Source: Pseudomonadales bacterium (GTDB lineage: Bacteria > Pseudomonadota > Gammaproteobacteria > Pseudomonadales > Azotimanducaceae). From it: DNA of 9,980 bases. The DNA lies in NCBI GenBank assembly GCA_007128525.1, contig SKXG01000094.1, positions 1 to 9,980 of the forward strand. Direction: 5' to 3'. The notes under the pieces are model-generated. The model was not told the DNA's origin and searched no databases. It saw only the letters and a program-made list of their open reading frames with translations. The position numbers and the translations under genes were made by a program. Positions 1 to 5,935 of this stretch are shown in pieces. How positions within the stretch are numbered: position 1 is the first letter of the stretch; the number at the start of each line of letters is the position of its first letter.

Positions 1-767
1 AGGGTCAGGATTTCGGCCCCGGTGTCGGTGACCAGTATGGTGTGCTCCCACTGGGCGGACAGCTTGTGGTCCTTGGTCACCACCGTCCACTGGTCGGGCA
101 GCATGCGGATATGGCGGCTGCCGGCGTTGATCATGGGTTCGATGGTGAAGGTCATGCCGGCCTTCAGTTCGATGCCGGTGTGCGGCCGACCATAGTGGAG
201 AACCTGAGGCTCATCATGGAACACGTCGCCGATGCCGTGGCCGCAGAACTCGCGCACCACGGAAAAGCGGTTCTGCTCGGCGATGGCCTGGATGGCGGCG
301 CCAATGTCTCCCAGGTGGGCGCCATCCCGGACCGCCCGGATGCCGGCATACAGGCACTCCTGGGTCACCTCGACCAGGCGCTGAGCAAGGACACTGGGCT
401 TGCCGACAAAGAACATCTTGCTGGTATCGCCGTGATATCCGTCCTTGATGACCGTAATGTCGATATTGACGATATCACCGGACTTCAGCTTCTTATTGTC
501 CGACGGGATGCCGTGGCAGATGACATGGTTGACCGAGGTACAGATCGACTTCGGAAAGGGTGGTCCGGACGGTGAACTCTGGTAGTTCAGGGGCGCCGGA
601 ATGGCTTCCAGTTCATTGACGATGAAGTCGTGGCAGATGCGATCCAGCTCCCCGGTGGTAATACCGGGCTGGACATGGGGCCCGATCATCTCGAGCACAC
701 TGGCCGCCTGACGGCCGGCGACACGCATCTTTTCGATCTCGTCCGGAGTTTTCAGCTTGACAGCCAT
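1..767 (-). CDS. map: Type I methionine aminopeptidase, 5' part (C-terminus beyond left edge)
   Basis: Cytosolic metalloenzyme that removes the initiator methionine from nascent proteins. Reading the minus strand from the ATG at 767-765 gives 255 codons with no stop before the window edge. The start MAVKLKTPDEIEKMRVAGR matches the family, and about 10 C-terminal residues should be missing (E. coli Map is 264 aa). All metal and catalytic residues are present at a constant +6 offset from E. coli: His85, Asp103, Asp114, His177, Glu210 and Glu241. The offset comes from a short Ser/Pro/Gly-rich insertion at about residues 63-71, just before the PKSICTSVN segment; a similar insertion is familiar in betaproteobacterial Map. 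An AGAGG at 776-772 lies 4 nt upstream of the ATG. The gene diverges from rpsB, its usual neighbour. Confidence 0.97.
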   Translation of the reverse strand, partial: MAVKLKTPDEIEKMRVAGRQAASVLEMIGPHVQPGITTGELDRICHDFIVNELEAIPAPLNYQSSPSGPPFPKSICTSVNHVICHGIPSDNKKLKSGDIVNIDITVIKDGYHGDTSKMFFVGKPSVLAQRLVEVTQECLYAGIRAVRDGAHLGDIGAAIQAIAEQNRFSVVREFCGHGIGDVFHDEPQVLHYGRPHTGIELKAGMTFTIEPMINAGSRHIRMLPDQWTVVTKDHKLSAQWEHTILVTDTGAEILT

Positions 768-778
768 TCAACCTCTAG

Positions 779-808
779 TTTCCAGGGGAAAGCCGGTTAT
801 GGTATAAA
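779..808 (+). promoter_or_regulatory. rpsB-tsf promoter, extended -10 with GC-rich discriminator
   Basis: A TATAAA box at 803-808 is preceded by TGG at 800-802, forming an extended -10 element. A TTTCCA at 779-784 (4 of 6 matches) lies 18 nt upstream as a possible -35. The box is followed by GCGCGCCG, a GC-rich discriminator typical of stringently controlled ribosomal promoters. Start of transcription is expected near 815. In E. coli the rpsB promoter is repressed by ppGpp/DksA; the same control here is an inference from the discriminator. Confidence 0.7.
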
Positions 809-827
809 GCGCGCCGCCCTGAGGCAA
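799..827 (-). promoter_or_regulatory. Candidate sigma-70 promoter for map
   Basis: On the minus strand, TTGCCT (827-822) and TACCAT (804-799) are separated by 17 nt. Each box matches the consensus at 4 of 6 positions. Transcription would start near 792, leaving a leader of about 25 nt before the map ATG. The -10 box overlaps the -10 box of the opposing rpsB promoter, so the two would compete for polymerase. The boxes are read directly; promoter activity is inferred. Confidence 0.35.
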
Positions 828-1001
828 CGAAGGGCAGGTTCGCCCCCGCCACCAGCCGGTGGTCCGCGAGCCGGTAACCATACATCAACTGACTACTCAC
901 ACCTCTCGACACGGTTTCGTGGGTGCTCTCGTTCGCTGGCCTGTGCCAGCGGCTTGGGTTCGGAGCCGGGAGGGGTGGAGGCTTAACCCGGAGAAAATTC
1001 A
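815..1001 (+). promoter_or_regulatory. Structured 5' leader of rpsB, probable S2 autoregulatory region
   Basis: About 187 nt lie between the predicted transcription start and the rpsB ATG, with no convincing ORF. Visible pairings are: GCCCT 816-820 with AGGGC 831-835; CCACC 849-853 with GGTGG 858-862; a perfect 7-bp hairpin CGCTGGC 934-940 with GCCAGCG 945-951 (CTGT loop); CACCTCTC 900-907 with GAGGGGTG 970-977 (one G-U), enclosing that hairpin; and, as an alternative, GGGTT 956-960 with AACCC 985-989, which ends next to the Shine-Dalgarno GGAG 990-993. In E. coli, S2 represses rpsB-tsf translation through a structured leader of similar length reported to be conserved in gammaproteobacteria. 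That role is inferred here from position, size and structure. Confidence 0.6.
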
Positions 1002-1772
1002 ATGTCTGAGATCGACATGCGTGTCATGTTGGAGGCTGGTGTGCATTTTGGCCACCAGACCCGCTTCTGGAATCCAAAGATGGCGCCGTACATCTTTGGT
1101 GCACGGAACAAGATTCATATCATCAACCTCGAAAAGACAGTGCCCATGTTCAATGAGGCACTGGACTTTATCCGCTCGCTGGCCCGCAAGAACAACAAGA
1201 TCCTGTTCGTTGGTACCAAGCGGGCTGCTGCCAAGACCATTGCCGAGCAGGCCTCCCGTGTCGGCATGCCCTATGTGGACCAGCGCTGGCTGGGCGGCAT
1301 GCTCACCAATTACAAGACCATCCGGCAGTCCATCAAGCGTCTCAAGGACCTGGAAATCCAGGCTGAAGACGGCACTTTCGAGAAGCTCACCAAGAAGGAG
1401 GCGCTGACCAAGCGCCGGCTGATGGAAAAGCTCGAGCGCAGCCTGGGCGGTATCAAGGACATGGGTGGATTGCCCGATGCCCTGTTTGTGGTTGATGTGA
1501 TGCACGAGCACATTGCCATTGCCGAGGCCCGCAAGCTGGGTATCCCTGTGATCGGTGTGGTCGACAGCAACAGCGACCCCGATGGCGTGGACTATGTGAT
1601 TCCTGGCAACGACGATGCGATCCGGGCCATCCGGCTGTACGTCTCGGCGGTTGCAGATGCCGTGGCGCAAGGCCAGGCGGATGCCTCTGGTGAGGTTGAT
1701 GCCGATGAGTTCGTGGAAGTTTCGGACGATGCTGCCGATGAGGCCAAGGATCAGGGTGCACAGGCCGGCTGA
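1002..1772 (+). CDS. rpsB: 30S ribosomal protein S2
   Basis: Structural protein of the small ribosomal subunit, needed for S1 docking. The 256-aa product follows E. coli S2 closely: the N-terminal [15 protein letters not shown] (residues 13-27), [19 protein letters not shown] (32-50), RWLGGMLTN (95-103), [19 protein letters not shown] (147-165) and [19 protein letters not shown] (188-206). It is about 15 residues longer than E. coli S2 (241 aa), and the extra length is an acidic Asp/Glu-rich tail from about residue 228. GGAG at 990-993 lies 8 nt before the ATG. tsf follows after 30 nt, much closer than the roughly 250-nt spacer in E. coli, so the two genes are probably co-transcribed. Confidence 0.99.
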   Translation: MSEIDMRVMLEAGVHFGHQTRFWNPKMAPYIFGARNKIHIINLEKTVPMFNEALDFIRSLARKNNKILFVGTKRAAAKTIAEQASRVGMPYVDQRWLGGMLTNYKTIRQSIKRLKDLEIQAEDGTFEKLTKKEALTKRRLMEKLERSLGGIKDMGGLPDALFVVDVMHEHIAIAEARKLGIPVIGVVDSNSDPDGVDYVIPGNDDAIRAIRLYVSAVADAVAQGQADASGEVDADEFVEVSDDAADEAKDQGAQAG

Positions 1773-1802
1773 CGATTGCCGGCAGTACAGCGAGGAGTAG
1801 AC

Positions 1803-2666
1803 ATGGCAACGATTACTGCAGCAATGGTTAAAGAGCTGCGCGAGCGCACCGGGCTCGGCATGATGGATTGCAAGAAGGCCCTGGCGGAAGCCGATGGCGA
1901 TATGGAAACGGCGATCGACAACCTGCGCAAGAGCAGTGCGTTGAAGGCTGCGAAGAAGGCCGGCCGCACCGCCGCCGAAGGCCTGTTGGGGCTGAAGGTC
2001 AGTGCGGATGGCAAGCGCGGTGCTCTGGTTGAGATCAACATTGAAACCGACTTTGCCGCCAAGAACGAGCAGTTCATTGCCTTCGTGGAGCGGGTGGTCG
2101 GTCTGGTGTTCGAACAGGGCGACGATCTGGATAAGCTGCTGGCCGATGGTCTGGACGCTGAGCGCGAGTCGCTGGTGCAGAGTATTGGCGAGAACATTTC
2201 CATCCGGCGTGCAGCGCGTCTGGTGTCGGAGACCGGGCAGGTTTTTGGTTATCTGCATTCCGACAACAAGAAGGCTGCGCTGGTTGAGATGACCGGGGCG
2301 GACGAGGCGTTGGGCCGCGACATTGCGATGCATGTGACGGCGTCCGTGCCGCAGGTGGTTCGCAGTGAAGAGGTGTCGGCAGACGACATCGCGCGGGAGC
2401 GTGAGATCTATCTGGCGCAGGCTCAGGAGTCCGGCAAGCCGCAGGACATCATCGAGAAGATGGTCGACGGTCGGGTCCGCAAGTACCTTGCCGACATCAG
2501 CCTGCTCGACCAGCCCTTCGTCAAAGACCCGAACACCAAGGTCGGTGCGTTGCTGAAGTCGAACGGCGCCGACTGCCAGCGCATGGTGCGTTTCGAAGTT
2601 GGTGAGGGCATCGAGAAGGAAGAAACGGACTTTGCAGCCGAGGTGGCGCAGGCCAGGGGCCAGTAA
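1803..2666 (+). CDS. tsf: Translation elongation factor Ts
   Basis: Nucleotide exchange factor that releases GDP from EF-Tu in the cytosol. The 287-aa product is near the E. coli length (283). The N-terminal UBA-like domain (about 1-55) carries the family signature LRERTGLGMMDCKKAL (12-27). The TDF motif at residues 82-84 supplies the Asp/Phe that intrude near the EF-Tu nucleotide site. The two core subdomains and the C-terminal helical module follow and end near residue 287. The frame is open 27 nt further upstream, but the ATG at 1803 is chosen because GAGGAG (1792-1797) stands 5 nt before it and MATITAAMVKELRERTG is the standard start. It is co-transcribed with rpsB, and pyrH begins 4 nt after its stop. 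Confidence 0.99.
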   Translation: MATITAAMVKELRERTGLGMMDCKKALAEADGDMETAIDNLRKSSALKAAKKAGRTAAEGLLGLKVSADGKRGALVEINIETDFAAKNEQFIAFVERVVGLVFEQGDDLDKLLADGLDAERESLVQSIGENISIRRAARLVSETGQVFGYLHSDNKKAALVEMTGADEALGRDIAMHVTASVPQVVRSEEVSADDIAREREIYLAQAQESGKPQDIIEKMVDGRVRKYLADISLLDQPFVKDPNTKVGALLKSNGADCQRMVRFEVGEGIEKEETDFAAEVAQARGQ

Positions 2667-2670
2667 GTCC

Positions 2671-3393
2671 ATGCCGGAGCCTGTGCAACGGGTCTTGCTC
2701 AAACTCAGCGGCGAAGCCCTTGGCGGCAGCGCTGGTGCGGGTATCGATGCCGGCGTCATTCGCCGGATTGCTGGTGAGGTGGCGCAGGCACAGGCAGACG
2801 GTTTGGAGATCGGTGTCGTGCTCGGTGGCGGAAACCTGTTCCGCGGCGCGGCGCTGGCGCAGACTGGCATGGATCGCGTTACCGGCGATCAGATGGGCAT
2901 GCTTGCGACCATCATGAATGGCCTGGCCTTTCGTGATGTGTTGCGGGCACAGGGATGTGCGGCCCAGCTGATGTCCGCCTTTCCGGTAGGCAGCATGGTC
3001 GCCGGCTTTTCCCAGCAGCAGGCTTTGCAATGGCTGGATGCCGGGCAGGTGGTGATCTTTGCCGGGGGGACGGGCAATCCCTTTTTTACGACGGATACGG
3101 CCGCCTGTCTCCGGGCCGTTGAAATGGGTGCCGATCTGGTGCTCAAGGCCACCAAAGTCGACGGCATCTATGACCGGGACCCGGCACGGCACGCGGATGC
3201 CCGGCGCTTCGAAGCGCTGAGCTATGATGATGTGATTCAACGCGACCTGCAGGTCATGGACCTGACCGCTATCTGTCTGTGTCGGGATCACGGGTTGCCG
3301 CTGATGGTGTTCGACATGGATGCGCCTGGGGCGCTGCGGCGGATCGCGTCTGGCGAGCACGTTGGTACCCTGGTCGATGAGCATGGTGCCTGA
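2671..3393 (+). CDS. pyrH: Uridylate (UMP) kinase
   Basis: Phosphorylates UMP to UDP with ATP, an essential step of pyrimidine nucleotide supply; it belongs to the hexameric amino acid kinase fold family and not to the adenylate-kinase-like UMP kinases. The 240-aa product (E. coli 241) shows the KLSGEAL phosphate-binding strand (11-17), the glycine-rich VLGGGNLFRG (50-59), Asp73 in GDQMGMLATIMN for UMP binding, FAGGTGNPFFTTDTAA (130-145) and LKATKVDGIYDRDP (158-171), then VMDLTAICLCRD (195-206). An in-frame extension upstream overlaps tsf and is not family-like, so the ATG at 2671 is taken. AGGGG at 2655-2659, inside tsf, is a distant Shine-Dalgarno, so translation is probably coupled to tsf. 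Confidence 0.99.
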   Translation: MPEPVQRVLLKLSGEALGGSAGAGIDAGVIRRIAGEVAQAQADGLEIGVVLGGGNLFRGAALAQTGMDRVTGDQMGMLATIMNGLAFRDVLRAQGCAAQLMSAFPVGSMVAGFSQQQALQWLDAGQVVIFAGGTGNPFFTTDTAACLRAVEMGADLVLKATKVDGIYDRDPARHADARRFEALSYDDVIQRDLQVMDLTAICLCRDHGLPLMVFDMDAPGALRRIASGEHVGTLVDEHGA

Positions 3394-3463
3394 CCGGGCA
3401 GCCGCGTAGCGGTGCAGTGCGGGCCAGGCAGGACGGGTGGCCGGAAAATGATCGTCCCGGCGC

Positions 3464-3492
3464 TTGAATACTGTTCGGGGCGGCTCTACTGT
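3464..3492 (+). promoter_or_regulatory. Weak candidate promoter ahead of frr
   Basis: TTGAAT (3464-3469, 4 of 6) and TACTGT (3487-3492, 3 of 6) are separated by 17 nt in the 153-nt gap between pyrH and frr. Transcription would start about 48 nt before frr. The -10 match is poor. The gap also contains a CCGC/GCGG mini-hairpin near its start and no terminator-like hairpin with a T-run, so read-through from the rpsB promoter remains possible. Confidence 0.25.
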
Positions 3493-3546
3493 CCGTTCCG
3501 GGGTGAGCAAACTGCCTGCGGGCGTTGAAGGTCAAGGAGATGACGG

Positions 3547-4104
3547 GTGATCGAAGACATCAAATCTGATGCGGCGACACGCATGAAGAAGTCGGTTGAG
3601 GCTTTGCAGCATGCCTTTGGCAAACTGCGTACCGGACGCGCCAGTCCCAGCCTGCTCGATGATGTGATGGTGCCCTATTATGGTGCTGACACCCCACTCA
3701 AGCAGATCGCGTCGGTCAATGTGGAAGATGCCCGGACGCTGTTGATCTCGCCCTGGGAAAAGAATCTGCTGCCGGCAATCGAGAAGGCCATTCTCAAGAG
3801 TGACCTGGGCCTGACCCCGTCAGCCTCGAAAGAAGTGATCCGGGTACCACTGCCGCCGCTGACGGAGGAAACCCGTAAGGACCTGATCCGTCACGCCAGG
3901 CAGGAAGCGGAATCCGGCCGGGTGGCGGTACGCAACGTCCGCCGGGATGCGATCAATGACGTGCGTGAGCTGGTCAAGGAAAAAGAAGCGACCGAAGATG
4001 ATCTGCACCGGGCCGAGGATGCGATCCAGAAGCTGACCGATCAGTATGTAGCCGAGATTGACCGTGTCCTGGGTGAGAAAGAATCTGAATTGATGGAAAT
4101 CTGA
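3547..4104 (+). CDS. frr: Ribosome recycling factor
   Basis: Acts with EF-G after termination to split the ribosome into subunits. The 185-aa product has exactly the E. coli length. It begins with the family pattern [19 protein letters not shown] and contains [12 protein letters not shown] (27-38) at the first hinge, the beta domain (about 31-104) with SPWEKNLL and VPLPPLTEE near the second hinge, and the C-terminal helices with VRNVRRDA (128-135), including Arg132, the residue essential in E. coli. The start codon is GTG. AAGGAG at 3534-3539 lies 7 nt upstream of it, which fixes the start; a nearer ATG at 3540 is out of frame. Confidence 0.99.
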   Translation: MIEDIKSDAATRMKKSVEALQHAFGKLRTGRASPSLLDDVMVPYYGADTPLKQIASVNVEDARTLLISPWEKNLLPAIEKAILKSDLGLTPSASKEVIRVPLPPLTEETRKDLIRHARQEAESGRVAVRNVRRDAINDVRELVKEKEATEDDLHRAEDAIQKLTDQYVAEIDRVLGEKESELMEI

Positions 4105-4110
4105 CCATCG

Positions 4111-4125
4111 TCGCGCGGCGCGCGA
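4111..4125 (+). other. GC-only hairpin just after frr
   Basis: TCGCGC (4111-4116) and GCGCGA (4120-4125) form a perfect 6-bp stem with a GGC loop, beginning 6 nt after the frr stop. No T-run follows directly; the nearest, T6 at 4174-4179, is about 50 nt away. It may protect the 3' end of the frr message, but it is not a canonical intrinsic terminator. Confidence 0.35.
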
Positions 4126-4186
4126 GCGGTGGATCACTGGCTATTGCGTCTTGGCGCCTGTGCCCGGTAGGACTTTTTTGTCAGGC

Positions 4187-4195
4187 TGTTAGAAT
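4187..4195 (+). promoter_or_regulatory. Extended -10 promoter for uppS
   Basis: TAGAAT (4190-4195, 5 of 6 matches) is preceded by TG at 4187-4188 with one spacer base, giving an extended -10 element. I see no good -35 box at 16-18 nt upstream. Transcription would start near 4202, leaving a leader of about 36 nt before uppS. It lies in the 133-nt gap between frr and uppS, the place where E. coli carries dxr. Confidence 0.45.
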
Positions 4196-4237
4196 CTTGC
4201 CCCTCAATCCCTCGCCAGGCGCCGCAACGGGAGTGCC

Positions 4238-4978
4238 ATGTCTGAGTTACAAGCCACGGCGGTTACGCAGGACCCTGACCCCATACCAGGGCATGTGGCC
4301 ATTATCATGGATGGCAACCATCGCTGGGCTAAGGCGCGCAACCTGCCGGGTTCAGATGGTCATCGGGCTGGCACCGAGAATGTCCGCAAGGTGGCCGAAG
4401 CCTGCTCGGAGGCCGGGGTCAAGTTCCTCACCCTGTTTGCTTTCAGCACCGAGAACTGGGAGCGCCCCAAAGCCGAAGTGCAGCTGCTGATGGAGTTGAT
4501 GCGGCACTTCCTGAACGAAGACGTCGGCGTACTGCATGAGCATGAGGTGCGGCTGCATGTGATTGGCGACCGGAGCCGGCTGGCGCCGGATTTGCGCATG
4601 CTGATCACCCGCGTTGAACAGATGACGCGAGACCATACCCGCCTGCAGCTGAACGTCGCGGTCAATTATGGTGGCCGCTGGGACATCGTGCAGGCGGCGC
4701 AGGCGCTGGCAGAGCAGGTTCGTGCCGGGCGTCTGGCACCGGAAGAGATCAGCGAGGCCCATCTCACGGACGCCCTGTCGCTCGGCCAGATCCCGCCTCC
4801 GGATCTGTGCATACGTACTGGTGGTGAACAGCGCATCAGCAATTTTCTGCTTTGGGACTTCGCCTACACGGAGTTCTACTTCACCGAGGCCTACTGGCCG
4901 GATTTTGACGACGCCCGGCTGGCGGAAGCCTTTGCTGCTTACGGCGCACGTCAGCGCCGCTTCGGGCGGCGCTCCTGA
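4238..4978 (+). CDS. uppS: Undecaprenyl diphosphate synthase (cis-prenyltransferase)
   Basis: Condenses isopentenyl diphosphate onto farnesyl diphosphate in cis to make the C55 carrier lipid precursor used for peptidoglycan and O-antigen. The 246-aa product keeps the active-site set at a -1 offset from E. coli: Asp25 and Asn27 in IIMDGNHRWAK, His42 in GHRAG, Asn73, Trp74 and Arg76 in FSTENWERP, NYGGRWDIVQA (143-153), Arg193 and Arg199 in CIRTGGEQRISNFLLW, and Glu212. Residue 28 is His where E. coli has Gly. Pseudomonas-type enzymes have a polar residue there, so this is probably neutral. GGGAG (4229-4233) precedes the ATG by 4 nt. cdsA starts 4 nt after the stop, so the two are probably translated as a pair. 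Confidence 0.98.
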   Translation: MSELQATAVTQDPDPIPGHVAIIMDGNHRWAKARNLPGSDGHRAGTENVRKVAEACSEAGVKFLTLFAFSTENWERPKAEVQLLMELMRHFLNEDVGVLHEHEVRLHVIGDRSRLAPDLRMLITRVEQMTRDHTRLQLNVAVNYGGRWDIVQAAQALAEQVRAGRLAPEEISEAHLTDALSLGQIPPPDLCIRTGGEQRISNFLLWDFAYTEFYFTEAYWPDFDDARLAEAFAAYGARQRRFGRRS

Positions 4979-5004
4979 ACTTATGTTGTTAACGCGGGTT
5001 CTGA
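4977..5004 (+). promoter_or_regulatory. Sigma-E/AlgU-type promoter motif at the uppS/cdsA junction
   Basis: GAACTT (4977-4982) and TCTGA (5000-5004) are separated by 17 nt. Both boxes match the AlgU/sigma-E consensus GAACTT-N16/17-TCTGA exactly. Transcription would start near 5010, inside the first codons of cdsA, so the message could not encode intact CdsA but would cover rseP, bamA and skp. In E. coli rseP, bamA and skp belong to the sigma-E regulon. The motif is seen; its activity is inferred. Confidence 0.4.
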
Positions 5005-5798
5005 CCGCGCTGGTACTGGCGCCGCTGGCGCTGGTGGCTGTGCTGTGGCTGCCCACAGCCCTGTTTGGTTTGCTGGTTCTGGCCCTGGCACTGCTGGCCG
5101 GTGCCGAGTGGTTGCTGCTCAGCGGCGTGTCGCGGCGAGTCCTGGTGCTGCCACTGCTGGTGCTGTTCGGCGTCGGGCTGGCCGTCATCCAGTGGACCGA
5201 GGCCCGTACACTGATGTTGTGGGCGGCGCTCGTGCTTTGGCCCGTGCTGATCGGGCTGGTGTTTGCCTACCCGCGCAGTCAGGCGCTGGTGCAGCGCCGC
5301 ATATGGACGCTGCTCAGCGGTGGGATCGTGTTGCTTGGCGCGCTGGCGGCGTTTCTGTGGTTGCATGCGGTGCCCAAGGCAGGTCCCTGGTTGCTGATCT
5401 GGTTGCTCTTCATTGTCTGGTGTGCGGACGTTGGCGGTTATTTTGCCGGACGCGCGCTCGGCCGGCACAAGCTGGCGCTGCGCGTCAGCCCGGGCAAGAC
5501 CTGGGAGGGGGCGATCGGGGGGATGCTGCTTGGCCTGCTGGCAGCCGGCCTGCTGGCCATGTTCGTACCGGCACTTGCTGTGCTGGCCTTGCCGTTGTGG
5601 CTCTGGCTGGGACTGGCCGCGGTGCTGGTGGTGATGTCGGTATTTGGCGACCTGTATGAAAGCGTTCTGAAGCGGAGTCATGGGGCCAAGGACTCCGGCC
5701 AACTGCTGCCAGGTCATGGCGGTATTCTGGATCGGGTCGATGCGCTGCTCGCGGCCGCGCCGCTGGCCGCATTGCTGCTGACCCGGCTGCCATTTTGA
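4983..5798 (+). CDS. cdsA: Phosphatidate cytidylyltransferase (CDP-diacylglycerol synthase)
   Basis: Integral inner-membrane enzyme converting phosphatidic acid and CTP to CDP-diacylglycerol, the branch point to phosphatidylethanolamine, phosphatidylglycerol and cardiolipin. The 271-aa product is very rich in Leu/Ala/Val, with about eight membrane segments starting at residue 5. The family signature spans Ser227 to Asp253 without deviation, with KRSHGAKD (230-237) and PGHGGILDR (243-251). Upstream motifs ADVGGYFAGRALG (148-160) and SPGKTWEG (169-176) are also intact. The frame stays open far upstream inside uppS, but the ATG at 4983 gives the normal N-terminus. No clear Shine-Dalgarno is visible, in keeping with coupling to uppS 4 nt upstream. 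dxr, which follows cdsA in Pseudomonas, is absent downstream. Confidence 0.98.
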   Translation: MLLTRVLTALVLAPLALVAVLWLPTALFGLLVLALALLAGAEWLLLSGVSRRVLVLPLLVLFGVGLAVIQWTEARTLMLWAALVLWPVLIGLVFAYPRSQALVQRRIWTLLSGGIVLLGALAAFLWLHAVPKAGPWLLIWLLFIVWCADVGGYFAGRALGRHKLALRVSPGKTWEGAIGGMLLGLLAAGLLAMFVPALAVLALPLWLWLGLAAVLVVMSVFGDLYESVLKRSHGAKDSGQLLPGHGGILDRVDALLAAAPLAALLLTRLPF

Positions 5799-5821
5799 GC
5801 TGCGGTTCTGGGGCCCAAAGC

Positions 5822-5830
5822 TGCTATTAT
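5822..5830 (+). promoter_or_regulatory. Extended -10 promoter ahead of rseP
   Basis: TATTAT (5825-5830, 5 of 6 matches) preceded by TG at 5822-5823 and one spacer base forms an extended -10 element in the 136-nt cdsA-rseP gap. No good -35 box is visible at 16-18 nt. Transcription would start near 5837, about 98 nt before rseP, giving rseP-bamA a vegetative promoter beside the upstream sigma-E-like motif. Confidence 0.45.
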
Positions 5831-5908
5831 GGCCGTTTACGTCGCGCCCGCTGACAAGTGAGCGCAACCCCAGGTTCAGCTGGCGGTCAGAAACCGGTGG
5901 ATAGACTG

Positions 5909-5935
5909 ATGCGGAAAAGGGCCACCCTGGTCTGA
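5909..5935 (+). CDS. Possible 8-codon leader peptide coupled to rseP
   Basis: An ATG at 5909 opens MRKRATLV and stops with TGA at 5933-5935, so stop and rseP start share the sequence TGATG. GGTGG at 5896-5900 lies 8 nt upstream as a possible ribosome binding site. The same frame is open back to a stop at 5852-5854, allowing a longer version from GTG at 5858 (25 codons). rseP itself lacks a well-placed Shine-Dalgarno, which makes stop-start re-initiation plausible. No similarity to any known protein is recognised, and chance is a real alternative at this length. Confidence 0.25.
   Translation: MRKRATLV

Noticed and set aside
42..575. Plus-strand open frame of 177 codons opposite map
   Set aside because: It lies entirely antisense to a well-supported map gene with an intact active site and shows no family features.
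999..2870. Long open frame of 623 codons on the minus strand, antisense to rpsB, tsf and pyrH
   Set aside because: It is opposite three certain genes, has no recognisable domains or ribosome binding site, and its openness follows from the codon bias of the plus-strand genes.
4105..4180. Possible intrinsic terminator after frr (hairpin 4111-4125 and T6 at 4174-4179)
   Set aside because: The T-run is about 50 nt from the hairpin and no second hairpin directly precedes it.
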